Shown here: positions 9,309 to 18,284 of the stretch, in pieces
Position numbering within the stretch: position 1 is the stretch's first letter
How the letters are laid out: every line of letters starts with the position of its first letter
Made by a program: the position numbers and the translations under genes
The notes under the pieces: model-generated
Database searches by the model: none
The model's input: only the letters and a program-made list of their open reading frames with translations
Told to the model about the DNA's origin: nothing
Assembly: GCA_009917405.1 (NCBI GenBank)
Contig: QZED01000013.1
Coordinates: 1 to 47,430 of the forward strand
DNA: 47,430 bases
DNA from: a bacterium c-19
GTDB lineage: Bacteria; Bacillota_I; Bacilli_A; Erysipelotrichales; Erysipelotrichaceae
Direction of reading: 5' to 3'

Positions 9309-10775
9309 TCAGCGATTGCTTTCCTTCACCCATACACCGATCTTCTTAATTTCATTCTGCACAATCTTAAAATTTTTCAATTTCCATTCCCAATTCGGTG
9401 AGCCGATGGTAGAAGGAGTATTCATTCTTCCTTGCTCTTTAATTCCCAATACATCCTGCATCGGAATCACACAGATGTCTGCCTCACTGTTTAAAGCAAA
9501 GTGATTTAACAAGTCATGAAAATTGCGTTCTTTATAATTACGGTTATGAAAGAAACGACGCAATGCGATTTTTAAATTCGGATGTTGCTGCTCATACCAT
9601 TGTTCAGAGGTCATATTATCATGCGTACCGGTATAAACAATGACATGTTCACGGAAGCCCTTGCGAAGTCGCTTCGGTTCCATTTCAAACTGAAGAACCC
9701 TCATTCCGTATAAATCATAATGATCACGTAGTGTATGCACCTCTTGTCTCAGATCGCCTAAATCCTCAACTACAATTTCAATATCCGGCATTACGCGATA
9801 AATTCGATCGAATAAATCATAGGCAGGACCTTCCATCCACTCTCCTTCAATCGCAGTATCACAGGAAGCCGGTATTTTCCAATACGTATCAAACGCACGG
9901 AAATGATCGATTCGTATTACATCAAACTGTTCTTTTGCCCAAGCCAAACGTTTAATCCAAAAGCTGTAGCGATTCTTTTTCATGCGGCTCCAATGATAGA
10001 TTGGATTCCCCCAGCGCTGTCCAGTCCAGCTGAAATAATCAGGCGGTACTCCTGCCACAAAAGACGGACTGCCGTCTTTTTCCAACAGAAAATCTTTACG
10101 GTTTTCCCATACATCGGCAGAATCCAGTCCTACATAAATCGGCATATCGCCCATAATTTTTATCGCTTTCTCATTCGCATATGCCTTCACACTCTGCCAC
10201 TGCAAATAAAACATAAACTGCAAGAATTTCTCATAAGCCAATGCCTCTGTCAAATCTTTACGCAATGGTTTTTCTTTAATCCATTCTTTATCTTCTTCAT
10301 CCCATTCCAGCCAACATTTATTATCATTTTTATGCTTTAATGCCGCAAACATCGCATAGCTTTCCAACCATTCGCATTTCGTACAGAATTCCTCATACTC
10401 AGCTTTAAAACGGTTAAACTCTTTTTTAAAGGTGCGGAAAGCCTTTTTAAAATATGGTTCCTTAAATGCTCTCACACCCTCATAATCAACTGTTTCTTGG
10501 AATTTATTAAAATTACGGATTGAACTCATTTTAATTAAACCTAATTCCGATAAACGATCAATATTAATATAGATCGAATCCCCGGCATACGTAGAATAAG
10601 GCTGATATGGGGAATTTCCGTATCCTAAAGGATGCAGTGGCAAAATCTGCCATATTTTAATTCCCTGTTCTGCGATCAGATCGATAAAGGTATAAGCCGG
10701 TTTGCCAAAATCACCGATTCCCTGATTTCCCGGTAATGAAGATACTGCCAATAAAATTCCGCTTGAACGCTCCAT
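9309..10775 (-). CDS. malQ: 4-alpha-glucanotransferase (amylomaltase, GH77)
   Basis: The enzyme disproportionates malto-oligosaccharides by transferring glucan chains, feeding maltodextrin and glycogen use. At 488 residues it has the normal bacterial short-form length. The N-terminus reads GILLAVSSLPGNQGIGDFG, followed by NSPYQPYS. The catalytic nucleophile Asp290 is in VIRIDHFRAF, the acid/base Glu337 in VVEDLGD, and the third carboxylate in TGTHDN. The C-terminal motif NTPSTIGSPNW is typical. It starts after an AGGAGG site. No glycogen phosphorylase or maltose transporter genes lie beside it. Confidence 0.95.
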   Translation of the reverse strand: MERSSGILLAVSSLPGNQGIGDFGKPAYTFIDLIAEQGIKIWQILPLHPLGYGNSPYQPYSTYAGDSIYINIDRLSELGLIKMSSIRNFNKFQETVDYEGVRAFKEPYFKKAFRTFKKEFNRFKAEYEEFCTKCEWLESYAMFAALKHKNDNKCWLEWDEEDKEWIKEKPLRKDLTEALAYEKFLQFMFYLQWQSVKAYANEKAIKIMGDMPIYVGLDSADVWENRKDFLLEKDGSPSFVAGVPPDYFSWTGQRWGNPIYHWSRMKKNRYSFWIKRLAWAKEQFDVIRIDHFRAFDTYWKIPASCDTAIEGEWMEGPAYDLFDRIYRVMPDIEIVVEDLGDLRQEVHTLRDHYDLYGMRVLQFEMEPKRLRKGFREHVIVYTGTHDNMTSEQWYEQQHPNLKIALRRFFHNRNYKERNFHDLLNHFALNSEADICVIPMQDVLGIKEQGRMNTPSTIGSPNWEWKLKNFKIVQNEIKKIGVWVKESNR

Positions 10776-10924
10776 GTTTCTTCCTCCTGTTATTATTCAT
10801 GAAAGCTGTTTTAACATGTTATGCCACACTTTTTTCGCTGCTTTAACGAAATAAGATAACGGTTACATTTATTGTATCACATTTTATTTCATATCCATAG
10901 TAAATTTTGCTTTTTATTGCAATT

Positions 10925-10954
10925 TTAAAAAGATAGCCGATGAATCGGCTATCT
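10925..10954 (-). terminator. Intrinsic terminator of the 830-residue surface protein gene
   Basis: The strong stem AGATAGCCGA/TCGGCTATCT with a TGAA loop lies 22 bases past the stop. The minus-strand transcript continues UUUUAAAAUU. Confidence 0.8.
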
Positions 10955-10975
10955 GATGACTATTTAAACATTTCT

Positions 10976-13468
10976 TTATTTAACATTTTTCTTTAACGGA
11001 AAGAAAACAGTAATGAGGAAAACTGTCAAAAAACACATCGATAAATACAAGCCAAGCATTTGCATATCCCCTGTGTTTACACTATTCTTATCTTCTGTTA
11101 CAGACTCATTGGTCTGATACATATCATCGACATCATTGCGATTATCCGGTTGTTCTGTCGGATTAGGCTTGATCGGTTGAATCGGTTCCTGTGGTTTATT
11201 GGGATCCTTTGGATTCGTTGGAACAATTGGTTTCTCCGGTTTGATCGGTTTTTCAGGAGGCTGCGGCTGTTCCGGTTCCTCGGGCAATACCGGACCTATC
11301 GGCTGATCAGGTTCTTCAGGTTGTTCCGGTTGATCAGGAGTATCAGGATCTACCGGTTTTGGATTATCATCGGGAATTAACTCCCATATCATATAAATCA
11401 GCTTGTTCTCATCAAAATGATCACCAAGCTGTAAAGGATGCATACCTTCTTTATCTGAGAAGAAACCTTTACAACGATATCCTCGGAATGTATCCGCGGT
11501 ATTTAATTCATTTAAGAGATCATTCAATTCTTTTAAAAACTCTATGTCCATTTCAGAGCCTTTTACAACCTGTTTCTGAAACACGCTCATTTCTGTATAC
11601 GCATCAAGAATTGCTTGAATTTCAACAGTCACGGTTTCCGGTTCCTTTACCGTTACCGTAATCGTTTTCTCTACAGTTGCTCCGGCACTGTCAGTCACTC
11701 TGTAAACAACTTTATAAATACCTGCCGCAGTATTGTCCACTTCATTTTTCACAACCTCAAGAGCTGCGGTAATATCACCGTCCTCTTGATCTGTGGCGGT
11801 GACATCCTCTAATGCCTCAAACAACTCTCCGATGATCAGCGTTTTATCTTCTGCATAAATAATCGGCTCGGTATTTACAAACGGTTCCTTTACCGTTACT
11901 GTAGCAGAGGTCTGATAATAGATCGTACCAAAGCTTTTCACGGTTACTTCGATCTTTGTTGTTCCTTCCTTACCGGTACTGCTCACCAAACCGTTTTCAT
12001 CTACTGTTGCGACGGTTTCATCGGAAGATGTCCATTCTATTTTATAATAGCTCGGAAATGTTTCCGCATTCGGTAAGACCTGATAGGCCATCTGTACGGT
12101 TTGATCCGGAGCTATTTCCTGATCCTTCATTTCAATCGCCTTGACCAAAAAGCTTCCTTCAATTTGATATTCTTCATTTGAAGCAGGATCAATGAGAATC
12201 GCAGTTATTTTCGCTTCTCCGGCTTGATCAGCAACGGCGTAAACACCGTCATCACGAATATCCAATGTGATCGTATCTTCGCTGTCATTGATAAATACAA
12301 CTTCCGGCTTCACTGCGGTTTTATCAAGCATCATTACATTCGCAGACAGTTTCCTTTCCGCATATTTACCGCCAAGATAAAGATCACTTGTTGTAAAAGT
12401 GAAATTGGATACCGCTTGCGGCTTCACAGTCATTGTTTCATCACAAACCGATAAAAGTGTTACATTCGCATAGTTAAGTCCCGAAATCACTTGATACGGA
12501 AATTTGGTATCCCAAAAATTTTCACTAAGATCAATTTTCCCTTGATTTAATGAACAGCGAGTCGCATACCCTTTATTTCCTTCCAGTGTTTCCGCCCTTG
12601 TGAATACATTATGATGAATTTCAATCGGTACCGTGTTGGCTGTTTTGGTTTTTGTGATATAAATTCCGTCACCTTGACTTCCGCCGGCACCGCTTCCGGC
12701 AATTCCGTCACGATTCCAATTCATAAACACATTGTCGGTAATCTCAACTCCGTTTTTGATTGTCGCTGATGAAAAATTGATACATGAATGATTCACATCG
12801 CGAATCACATTATTTTTAATTTTCATCGTATTGGCAGTAATTGTAAAATAGATACCGTTTACCGCAAAATCTGCCTGACCGATTTGCGCTATGTAATTAT
12901 CAGAAGCTTCAAATGCGCCGATAAACTCCGTTGTAGCATTCGTATTCACATGAATCGCAGATAGACTGCCGTTTTCTATATCAGTAATTACATTATTCAT
13001 TATTTTCAGTTCACCGGTGGTATCAATCAGATTCCCCCAGCCTTGAATATTAATGCCTTTGTTATGAAGCGTGAAGCCGTCAATCGTAAGAGAAGCACTC
13101 TCATGCAGACCGTTGACTTCAATCCCGCCGGTCAGAATCGTTTCCGAATCATTTCGTTGATTTCCGTTCACAACGGCGGAATTACCTGCCTGCGCTCCCT
13201 TTAAAACGATTGTCCGATTCAGTGTTCCTTTAGTATTTGTAATCGTTACCGCCTCATTATAAGTACCTGTAGGAACTTGAATTTCCGCGCTTTCACCGTC
13301 ATTGACACTGTCAACGGCTTCTTGGATCGAATCGAATTCATTAACTGCGCTGCCGATAACGACCGTAATTTTATTTTCTGCGGCTGATGCTGTTGTTATT
13401 GCGGTAAAATCCAACATATTGATAACAAGCATTCCTGCCATCATCAGTAAAAAATATGCCTTTTTCAT
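10976..13468 (-). CDS. Cell-wall surface protein: beta-helix, Ig-like domains, proline-rich stalk, sortase-type tail
   Basis: The ATG at 13468 is preferred over the upstream one at 13537 because GGAGGT sits 7 bases before it and a signal peptide (MKKAYFLLMMAGML, ending ASAAE) starts there. The 830-residue product has a right-handed parallel beta-helix (about 30-350, with repeated N-V-I/ITDN turns). A BIG2-type Ig domain follows (core WTSSDETVATVDENGLV), then a DUF5011-like Ig domain (TDQEDGDITAAL, VVYRVTDSAGATVEKTI) and a short helical region. Next comes a proline-rich stalk of P-x-x-P and PE/PK repeats (about 670-765). The C-terminus is NTGD (798-801), a hydrophobic helix (about 804-824) and KKNVK, a sortase signal lacking canonical LPxTG. 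The beta-helix fold is shared with pectate lyases and adhesins; the ligand is unknown. Confidence 0.88.
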   Translation of the reverse strand: MKKAYFLLMMAGMLVINMLDFTAITTASAAENKITVVIGSAVNEFDSIQEAVDSVNDGESAEIQVPTGTYNEAVTITNTKGTLNRTIVLKGAQAGNSAVVNGNQRNDSETILTGGIEVNGLHESASLTIDGFTLHNKGINIQGWGNLIDTTGELKIMNNVITDIENGSLSAIHVNTNATTEFIGAFEASDNYIAQIGQADFAVNGIYFTITANTMKIKNNVIRDVNHSCINFSSATIKNGVEITDNVFMNWNRDGIAGSGAGGSQGDGIYITKTKTANTVPIEIHHNVFTRAETLEGNKGYATRCSLNQGKIDLSENFWDTKFPYQVISGLNYANVTLLSVCDETMTVKPQAVSNFTFTTSDLYLGGKYAERKLSANVMMLDKTAVKPEVVFINDSEDTITLDIRDDGVYAVADQAGEAKITAILIDPASNEEYQIEGSFLVKAIEMKDQEIAPDQTVQMAYQVLPNAETFPSYYKIEWTSSDETVATVDENGLVSSTGKEGTTKIEVTVKSFGTIYYQTSATVTVKEPFVNTEPIIYAEDKTLIIGELFEALEDVTATDQEDGDITAALEVVKNEVDNTAAGIYKVVYRVTDSAGATVEKTITVTVKEPETVTVEIQAILDAYTEMSVFQKQVVKGSEMDIEFLKELNDLLNELNTADTFRGYRCKGFFSDKEGMHPLQLGDHFDENKLIYMIWELIPDDNPKPVDPDTPDQPEQPEEPDQPIGPVLPEEPEQPQPPEKPIKPEKPIVPTNPKDPNKPQEPIQPIKPNPTEQPDNRNDVDDMYQTNESVTEDKNSVNTGDMQMLGLYLSMCFLTVFLITVFFPLKKNVK

Positions 13469-13707
13469 TTCTACTACCTCCGCTTTAACTACTGTTTTTC
13501 TCATATTGCTGAAAACATTGTTTATTCTTAAAAGCACAAAAGCATAAACATTGACTTAGCCATAAATGATTCTTGAATCTTAAAATTTTCTATATTTTAC
13601 CTTATTTTAAAAAGCTTGTCTATACTTAACATACACTGTTTTTACATATATAAGTGAAATCAAACAAAATTTTTGATAATAAAATTCAATCAGTTATATT
13701 TCAAAGA

Positions 13708-13744
13708 TAAAAAAACAGCTGCACACAGACTGTACAAACTGTTT
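13708..13744 (-). terminator. Possible terminator of the GGDEF-like gene
   Basis: AAACAG (13713-13718) pairs with CTGTTT (13739-13744) around an imperfect inner stem. The minus-strand transcript ends in seven U residues. The hairpin is imperfect, so this is tentative. Confidence 0.5.
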
Positions 13745-13755
13745 GTTACATAAAA

Positions 13756-14943
13756 TTACTGAATCGAAATAATTTGATCAATACGCTGATACATATCCAT
13801 AGCACTTTCATTCGGCATTTGAATAATGGAATAGATTTTGAATGAAATTGTCAATCCGAGCGTTGCCAATGCCTTATCCAAAGCATTGCATTCCTCAGAC
13901 ATCTTACGATAATCATCGGATATAATAGTGATTACGATACGGTTTTCTCGTACACGGGCAATGATACATTCCTGAAGTACACAGCGCTCTAAACATTCCT
14001 TAATTTGAGAGAGCGTCTCTTGTTCAAAGTCAAGACCGTATGCATCGATATAAGGATGAAGACTATTCAACTCAATCACAATCATACCGATAGATTTTAA
14101 GTTTTGACGCTTCATATTCAATAATAAAGTATAGAAATATTCTCGATTATAAAATAATCCTAACGGATCCATCAGCTGCTCATCCTTTGCCTGACGCCTG
14201 CGCTCTTTTAATTCTTGATTCAAGCGTGTCAGTTCGGCACGATATGTGTGCTGAATCTCTTCCTTATACATCTTCATGCGCTGATATTTCTTCAGCATAT
14301 GAACCAGCATAACCGCAAAAGCGATAATGAGTGCGGCCAGTATGCCGCCGGCAATCATCAGTAATAAGCGTACATTTTGATACCCGACATTGCGCAACAC
14401 AGAAGCTGTTGTAGCAGAACTGCCGATAATATAGAGTGTTCCGTTGATCTGCATGGTGGTTGTGCTGATACTTTCCAATGCTCCGCCTGCTTCCTTGGTA
14501 ATATAACCATGTGCCTGTTCACTGCCGAACAATGTATTTGCCTGCTGAAGATTACCACCCTTATTGCGCCATTCTTCAATCAATCGATTTAAATCCTTAC
14601 CGTCCTGCATGGCGGTCTGCATCGCATCACGCTCAAATAGAATCTTATCCTTGCGATATAAAAACCAATAAGTATCGGCACTGCTTTTCTGTTCTTGAAT
14701 ATATGCGACAAAAACAGCATCTGCATTTTTATCAGCTGCTTTATTTTGTTCAAATGCTTCCCGCATATGATGAGAAAGACGCTGAGCCGCTTCATCCTGT
14801 AAAGCTGCATAAGTATCGATAATACGCTGCTGCATCATTTGATCGATTTGATATACACCAAACCCATCTAATCCTAATAAGCCGATACTGGTGCATAATA
14901 AAAGCAGGATTTTCACATGAATACTTAGCTTTCGTTTTTTCAT
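13756..14943 (-). CDS. Membrane sensor protein with degenerate GGDEF domain
   Basis: This 395-residue protein has TM1 (about 10-29), an extracytoplasmic sensor region (30-190, Cache-like in position but not recognised by motif), TM2 (about 191-214), a coiled linker and a C-terminal GGDEF-fold region (258-395). The opening DPLGLFYNREYFYTLL matches the DPLTGLYNRRYF start of diguanylate cyclases. The later IGMIVIELNSLHPYIDAYG matches the D-x-D-F-K-x-I-N-D-x-Y-G block. The active loop RxGGDEF is replaced by ARVRENRIVI (329-338), and metal-binding acidic residues are altered. Cyclic-di-GMP synthesis is therefore very unlikely, and a binding or signalling-scaffold role is more plausible. It appears monocistronic. 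Confidence 0.8.
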   Translation of the reverse strand: MKKRKLSIHVKILLLLCTSIGLLGLDGFGVYQIDQMMQQRIIDTYAALQDEAAQRLSHHMREAFEQNKAADKNADAVFVAYIQEQKSSADTYWFLYRKDKILFERDAMQTAMQDGKDLNRLIEEWRNKGGNLQQANTLFGSEQAHGYITKEAGGALESISTTTMQINGTLYIIGSSATTASVLRNVGYQNVRLLLMIAGGILAALIIAFAVMLVHMLKKYQRMKMYKEEIQHTYRAELTRLNQELKERRRQAKDEQLMDPLGLFYNREYFYTLLLNMKRQNLKSIGMIVIELNSLHPYIDAYGLDFEQETLSQIKECLERCVLQECIIARVRENRIVITIISDDYRKMSEECNALDKALATLGLTISFKIYSIIQMPNESAMDMYQRIDQIISIQ

Positions 14944-15035
14944 CGGGATAGATCTTCCTTTCTGAATGTCCCTTATATTCTATCATATCCGTTAGAAAAA
15001 ACAATTTATACCGATACATATTGTCCTAAAAAAAG

Positions 15036-15093
15036 AAAAAAAAGCTTCAATTTGACTGAAAATACTGAATCTCAGTCAGAATAAGCTTTTTCT
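15036..15093 (-). terminator. Long intrinsic terminator overlapping the end of the ketopantoate reductase-like gene
   Basis: AAAGCTT and TGACTGA on one arm pair with TCAGTCA and AAGCTTT on the other, with an internal bulge and a loop of about 12 bases. Eight U residues follow on the minus strand. The stem includes the last codons of the gene. Confidence 0.82.
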
Positions 15094-15995
15094 ATTGCGT
15101 TCAGACGTTCTGAAAGCCAAGTGTTCATCGGAGCTGGCAGATTATATTTTGCACATCGTTTACAGACTTCCCCTGCAAATAGTGAAACCTCGGTTTTACG
15201 CTTTGCCTTCACATCTTGTGCCATGCTCGGCATTCCGTCTGGTGAAAGTGTATCACACATCGCTGCCCATTCGGAAATTTCCGCCTCACTTAAATGAATG
15301 CCTTCATATATTGAAAGCTGCTGCACTTCTTTCATCGCTTCCAGCATTTGATTTCGCATCATCCCTTCCTGTTGGATAGAGGCATAGGTTCCATCATAGA
15401 TCGCAACAACTTGATTCAAGCCGCAGTTCAGCATAAACTTGCCCCATTGATGATGAAGAATATCTGCTTTGACATGATGCGGAAAATCAACAGTCGAAAA
15501 AAACTCATGAATGCGATGTACAGCTTCCGCTTGATACTCATTGACGGCACCGAAGCATAATTCACCGATATTATGACATATCACATGATTGTCTGTTTTA
15601 GTCGCATCCATTCCTTGTGCAACAGTATAGATGATGTTTTGCTTAGGGAAATAATTTGCCATCACCTCTTCACTGCTGATTCCGTTGACCGCACTCATGA
15701 ACAGCGTATGATGATTCGTATGGGATTTCAAGGCTTCACAGGCAGCTTCTAAACCGTTTGCCTTGGTACAAATAATTGCCAAATCAACCGGCTTTGTTTC
15801 TGCTTGCGCATCATTATACACAAAATCACAGCGCTTTTGATTATAATAAACACCTTCCTTTTGATAACGGGCAATACGCTCCTTATCCGCAACGATTTGA
15901 ACGGCACCTTTGGGAAGACGCTGATGAAAAAAATAAGCAAAATTAGTTCCTACGGCACCCAAACCGATAAAAGCAACTGTTTTAATTGACTTCAT
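15072..15995 (-). CDS. Ketopantoate reductase family protein (2-dehydropantoate 2-reductase-like)
   Basis: This is a 307-residue NAD(P)-binding protein. The N-terminal Rossmann motif GLGAVG lies at 11-16. The middle carries LAIICTKANGLE, matching the cofactor-side K of the family. The block WGKFMLNCGLNQ matches the conserved K-x-x-x-N-x-x-x-N catalytic region, and the C-terminal helical domain is of normal length. In pantothenate synthesis this enzyme reduces ketopantoate to pantoate. No other pan genes are in the window and the family contains relatives of other specificity, so the gene symbol is withheld. An Ala/Val-rich start follows a modest AGGAGC ribosome site. Confidence 0.85.
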   Translation of the reverse strand: MKSIKTVAFIGLGAVGTNFAYFFHQRLPKGAVQIVADKERIARYQKEGVYYNQKRCDFVYNDAQAETKPVDLAIICTKANGLEAACEALKSHTNHHTLFMSAVNGISSEEVMANYFPKQNIIYTVAQGMDATKTDNHVICHNIGELCFGAVNEYQAEAVHRIHEFFSTVDFPHHVKADILHHQWGKFMLNCGLNQVVAIYDGTYASIQQEGMMRNQMLEAMKEVQQLSIYEGIHLSEAEISEWAAMCDTLSPDGMPSMAQDVKAKRKTEVSLFAGEVCKRCAKYNLPAPMNTWLSERLNAIEKAYSD

Positions 15996-16115
15996 ATATT
16001 TTCGCTCCTATCTTTATTATTTATTATAAACACTTTTTACAGATGTGCAAGCATCAATAAGGATTCACAAGCCGCTTATAAAGTGTTATACTATTGCCGT
16101 AGGAGGAAACCGAAG

Positions 16116-16559
16116 ATGCAAATTTATAACTCGCATTTCATGAATAATAAACAGCGCATGATAAAAGCTACTCTCTATGGGCTTCTGTGTGCAATCGGAT
16201 GTGCCGTGGTAAATACATACCTTACTCAGCTAACCGCACGCATGCTTCATATCACCTTTCCCATTCTATATGTTGTCAGCGGATATATAATCGCACGGGC
16301 AATTCATAAGGCTGGCGGAGGTATCGGCATTAAATATTCTTATTTGGGTGCCGGTCTGACTGTTTTCAGTATTTTGCTATCGGAATTGTTCGCCTTCGGC
16401 GGCTATGATATTCTTGTTCATCCGCAAATGTGGAGCATTACAATACAAATTATGTTTCGCTCTTGGTTTGCTTTTTCCGGAAACAGTATTTTGACCTTGT
16501 TCTTTATGGCTTGGGGAATCTATACCGGCTATCATGAATCAGATATATCCAATCATTAA
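16116..16559 (+). CDS. Small polytopic membrane protein of unknown function
   Basis: The ATG at 16116 is chosen over the one at 16083 because AGGAGG (about 16101-16106) lies 9 bases upstream of it. The 147-residue product has a basic N-terminus and about four hydrophobic helices, with a polar AIHKAGGGIGIKYSYLG loop between helices 2 and 3. I do not recognise a catalytic motif. A similar module, GYIIA(K/R)AI-K-x-G-x-G, occurs in small Bacillota membrane proteins sometimes fused to zinc ribbons, but this is a recollection of pattern, not an assignment. It converges on the peroxiredoxin-like gene. Confidence 0.75.
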   Translation: MQIYNSHFMNNKQRMIKATLYGLLCAIGCAVVNTYLTQLTARMLHITFPILYVVSGYIIARAIHKAGGGIGIKYSYLGAGLTVFSILLSELFAFGGYDILVHPQMWSITIQIMFRSWFAFSGNSILTLFFMAWGIYTGYHESDISNH

Positions 16560-16580
16560 AAGCGGTTAAACCGTTTTTTA
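16556..16580 (+). terminator. Bidirectional terminator between converging genes
   Basis: AAAAGCGGT pairs with ACCGTTTT with one bulged base. T-runs follow on both strands, and the site lies between the stops of the genes ending at 16559 and 16578. Confidence 0.75.
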
Positions 16581-17192
16581 TTTTGTTTTCTCATAATCTT
16601 CGATAAAAAATATTAAATCTTCCAGTCCTGGTCTTTGCTCACTATCCTCTACGATCATATTTTGACGAAACTGTTCTCGCTTCTTTTTCTCTTTCGCTCG
16701 CCTGGAAAGTTTTCGCCATGCGGCTTTTTCATTATTACGTTGAATGAATCCCAACACATCTGCAGCATTTGTTTCAATATTAGCTCGTTTATAAGTTTTA
16801 TAAATTCTGCCTGTCTCATCAATCAAAAGTGATGATCTTGAAGTAATCCACCGTATTTCTCCGAAAGTAATCTTTTGATTCCATACATCATAGTGCTGTC
16901 TTATTTTATGATCTGTATCTGCCAATATCGAAAAAGGAATATGAAGGCGATTACAAGTTGCCTTTAATTCAGCGGAAGTATCGCCGCAAATTGCGATCAC
17001 GTTGATCTTAAAGTGATTAAAATCATTGATCAGTTTTGCATAATTAATGATAAAAGCTTGATTATCTAAACTTGCAATCGATGAAAAAAAGATAATACAA
17101 ACCTTTTCTCCGCGATAATCTGTCAGCTTTATCCATTGTTCATATTGATCCTGTAAATAAAAATCAGGTGCCTGTAAATCCTTATCTATCAT
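16578..17192 (-). CDS. BCP/PrxQ-type peroxiredoxin homologue lacking the peroxidatic cysteine
   Basis: The thioredoxin-fold protein follows the BCP pattern closely: LQAPDFYLQDQYEQWIKLTD at the start, INVIAICGD, LHIPFSILADTD, the family stretch YDVWNQKITFG and RSSLLIDETGRIYK. At the place where BCP enzymes have T-P-x-C-T the sequence is FFSSIASLDNQAF, with no cysteine. The remaining cysteines (in VCIIFF, AICGD and ATCNRL) are elsewhere. A basic coiled extension (KLSRRAKEKKKREQF) of about 45 residues follows the fold. Peroxidase activity by the usual mechanism is therefore unlikely. The ATG at 17192 is preferred because the ATG at 17201 nearly touches the GGGAGG site; the difference is three residues. 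Confidence 0.8.
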   Translation of the reverse strand: MIDKDLQAPDFYLQDQYEQWIKLTDYRGEKVCIIFFSSIASLDNQAFIINYAKLINDFNHFKINVIAICGDTSAELKATCNRLHIPFSILADTDHKIRQHYDVWNQKITFGEIRWITSRSSLLIDETGRIYKTYKRANIETNAADVLGFIQRNNEKAAWRKLSRRAKEKKKREQFRQNMIVEDSEQRPGLEDLIFFIEDYEKTK

Positions 17193-17284
17193 TCTGTTCA
17201 TTCCTCCCGTAACGCACAGATTGATTCCTAATAATGAAATACCTATCCACCTATCACAGTATCCGTCTGTGCTATCCCATGTAT

Positions 17285-17321
17285 TAAAAAACAGGCTGTA
17301 TATAGATCATAGTATACAGCC
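17285..17321 (-). terminator. Intrinsic terminator of the mgtE-lipoprotein operon
   Basis: The 9-bp stem GGCTGTATA/TATACAGCC with a 10-base loop lies about 40 bases past the lipoprotein stop. The minus-strand transcript continues UGUUUUUUAA. Confidence 0.82.
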
Positions 17322-17359
17322 CCGAAGTTATAATTATATTATCATAGGTTCCCATCAGT

Positions 17360-18271
17360 TTAAGAATGATTGCTAAAAAAGCTGTTAATAATTTCATTTA
17401 ATGTAGCCTTTTCTGTATTATTTAAAATATGAAGATTATCACCAAAGAAAACTGCTTCCTCGGCATTTAAATAAGTTGTAAGGATCCGTCCCTCTTGATC
17501 GGGTACCGGATCATCCCAAGTTATATCGATATGGCGCCAGCCATTATCACCTTTTACATAATTCCAACCGTGATTCATCGCTTCCGCTGATACATAAATC
17601 GCTTCAACACCGGCTTCCTTTGCCATTAACAGAAATGCTCGAGAATAGCCGCTGCACACGCCGACACCATCCAATAATACCCCCGATGCCTGAAACTGAG
17701 CCGAGTTTGTTTCGGCGTTTTCTTCCTCATAGCGAGTCGTTAAAATAATATTGTCGTGAATCGCGGCAATTCTTTCATCGAGACTCATATTATCACTGAT
17801 GATTTCAGCGACCCGCCGCTGTGCCTCTTGCTTTGCCTGTGCATAGCGCTCATCGGGGTTAGATATTGTGATACGATGGGAAACATATAACGTATCACCG
17901 GCATGATTACTGTATGAAGTATCATTTTGCAACAACGAAATATCAAAAGGATTCAAAATGCTTAATTGCTTGGAAACTAAGTCAAGATCCATTGTATGTT
18001 TACTTTGATAACTGATTGATTCTAAATCATGATCGATCGCATACTGAATCAGTTTGGCAAGCTCCGTTTCACTTTCTACATAAAAAATTTGCCCGTTTTC
18101 CTCAAACTCATTATTCTCAAGCACCATAAAGCGCTGTCCAGCTAAATGATAAGCATCATCGGAAATTGAAAATTCGCTGCGCTGGGCTTTGTCTACATCA
18201 TAAGGTTGCTTAAAAATACAGCCGCCTAACAGACATGCGAAAAGTATCAAACAATAAATTCTTTGTCTCAT
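17360..18271 (-). CDS. Lipoprotein with transglutaminase-like cysteine-protease fold
   Basis: The start at ATG 18271 follows AGAGAGGAA by a proper distance; an in-frame GTG at 18292 lies before that site. The 303-residue protein has a lipobox LLGGC (Cys18) and a transglutaminase-like core. Cys206 is in GVGVCSGYSRAF, His234 in MNHGWNYV and Asp249 in RHIDITWDD, so the Cys-His-Asp triad is complete. Such bacterial proteins act outside the membrane, often as proteases or peptide cross-linkers, and substrates are rarely known. It is the last gene of a five-gene operon, beginning 13 bases after deoD. Confidence 0.88.
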   Translation of the reverse strand: MRQRIYCLILFACLLGGCIFKQPYDVDKAQRSEFSISDDAYHLAGQRFMVLENNEFEENGQIFYVESETELAKLIQYAIDHDLESISYQSKHTMDLDLVSKQLSILNPFDISLLQNDTSYSNHAGDTLYVSHRITISNPDERYAQAKQEAQRRVAEIISDNMSLDERIAAIHDNIILTTRYEEENAETNSAQFQASGVLLDGVGVCSGYSRAFLLMAKEAGVEAIYVSAEAMNHGWNYVKGDNGWRHIDITWDDPVPDQEGRILTTYLNAEEAVFFGDNLHILNNTEKATLNEIINSFFSNHS

Positions 18272-18284
18272 GTCATGTTCCTCT

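Noticed and set aside
11060-12454. Several plus-strand open frames of 60-106 codons
   Set aside because: They are antisense to the well-supported surface protein gene, lack ribosome sites and reflect its repetitive codon use.
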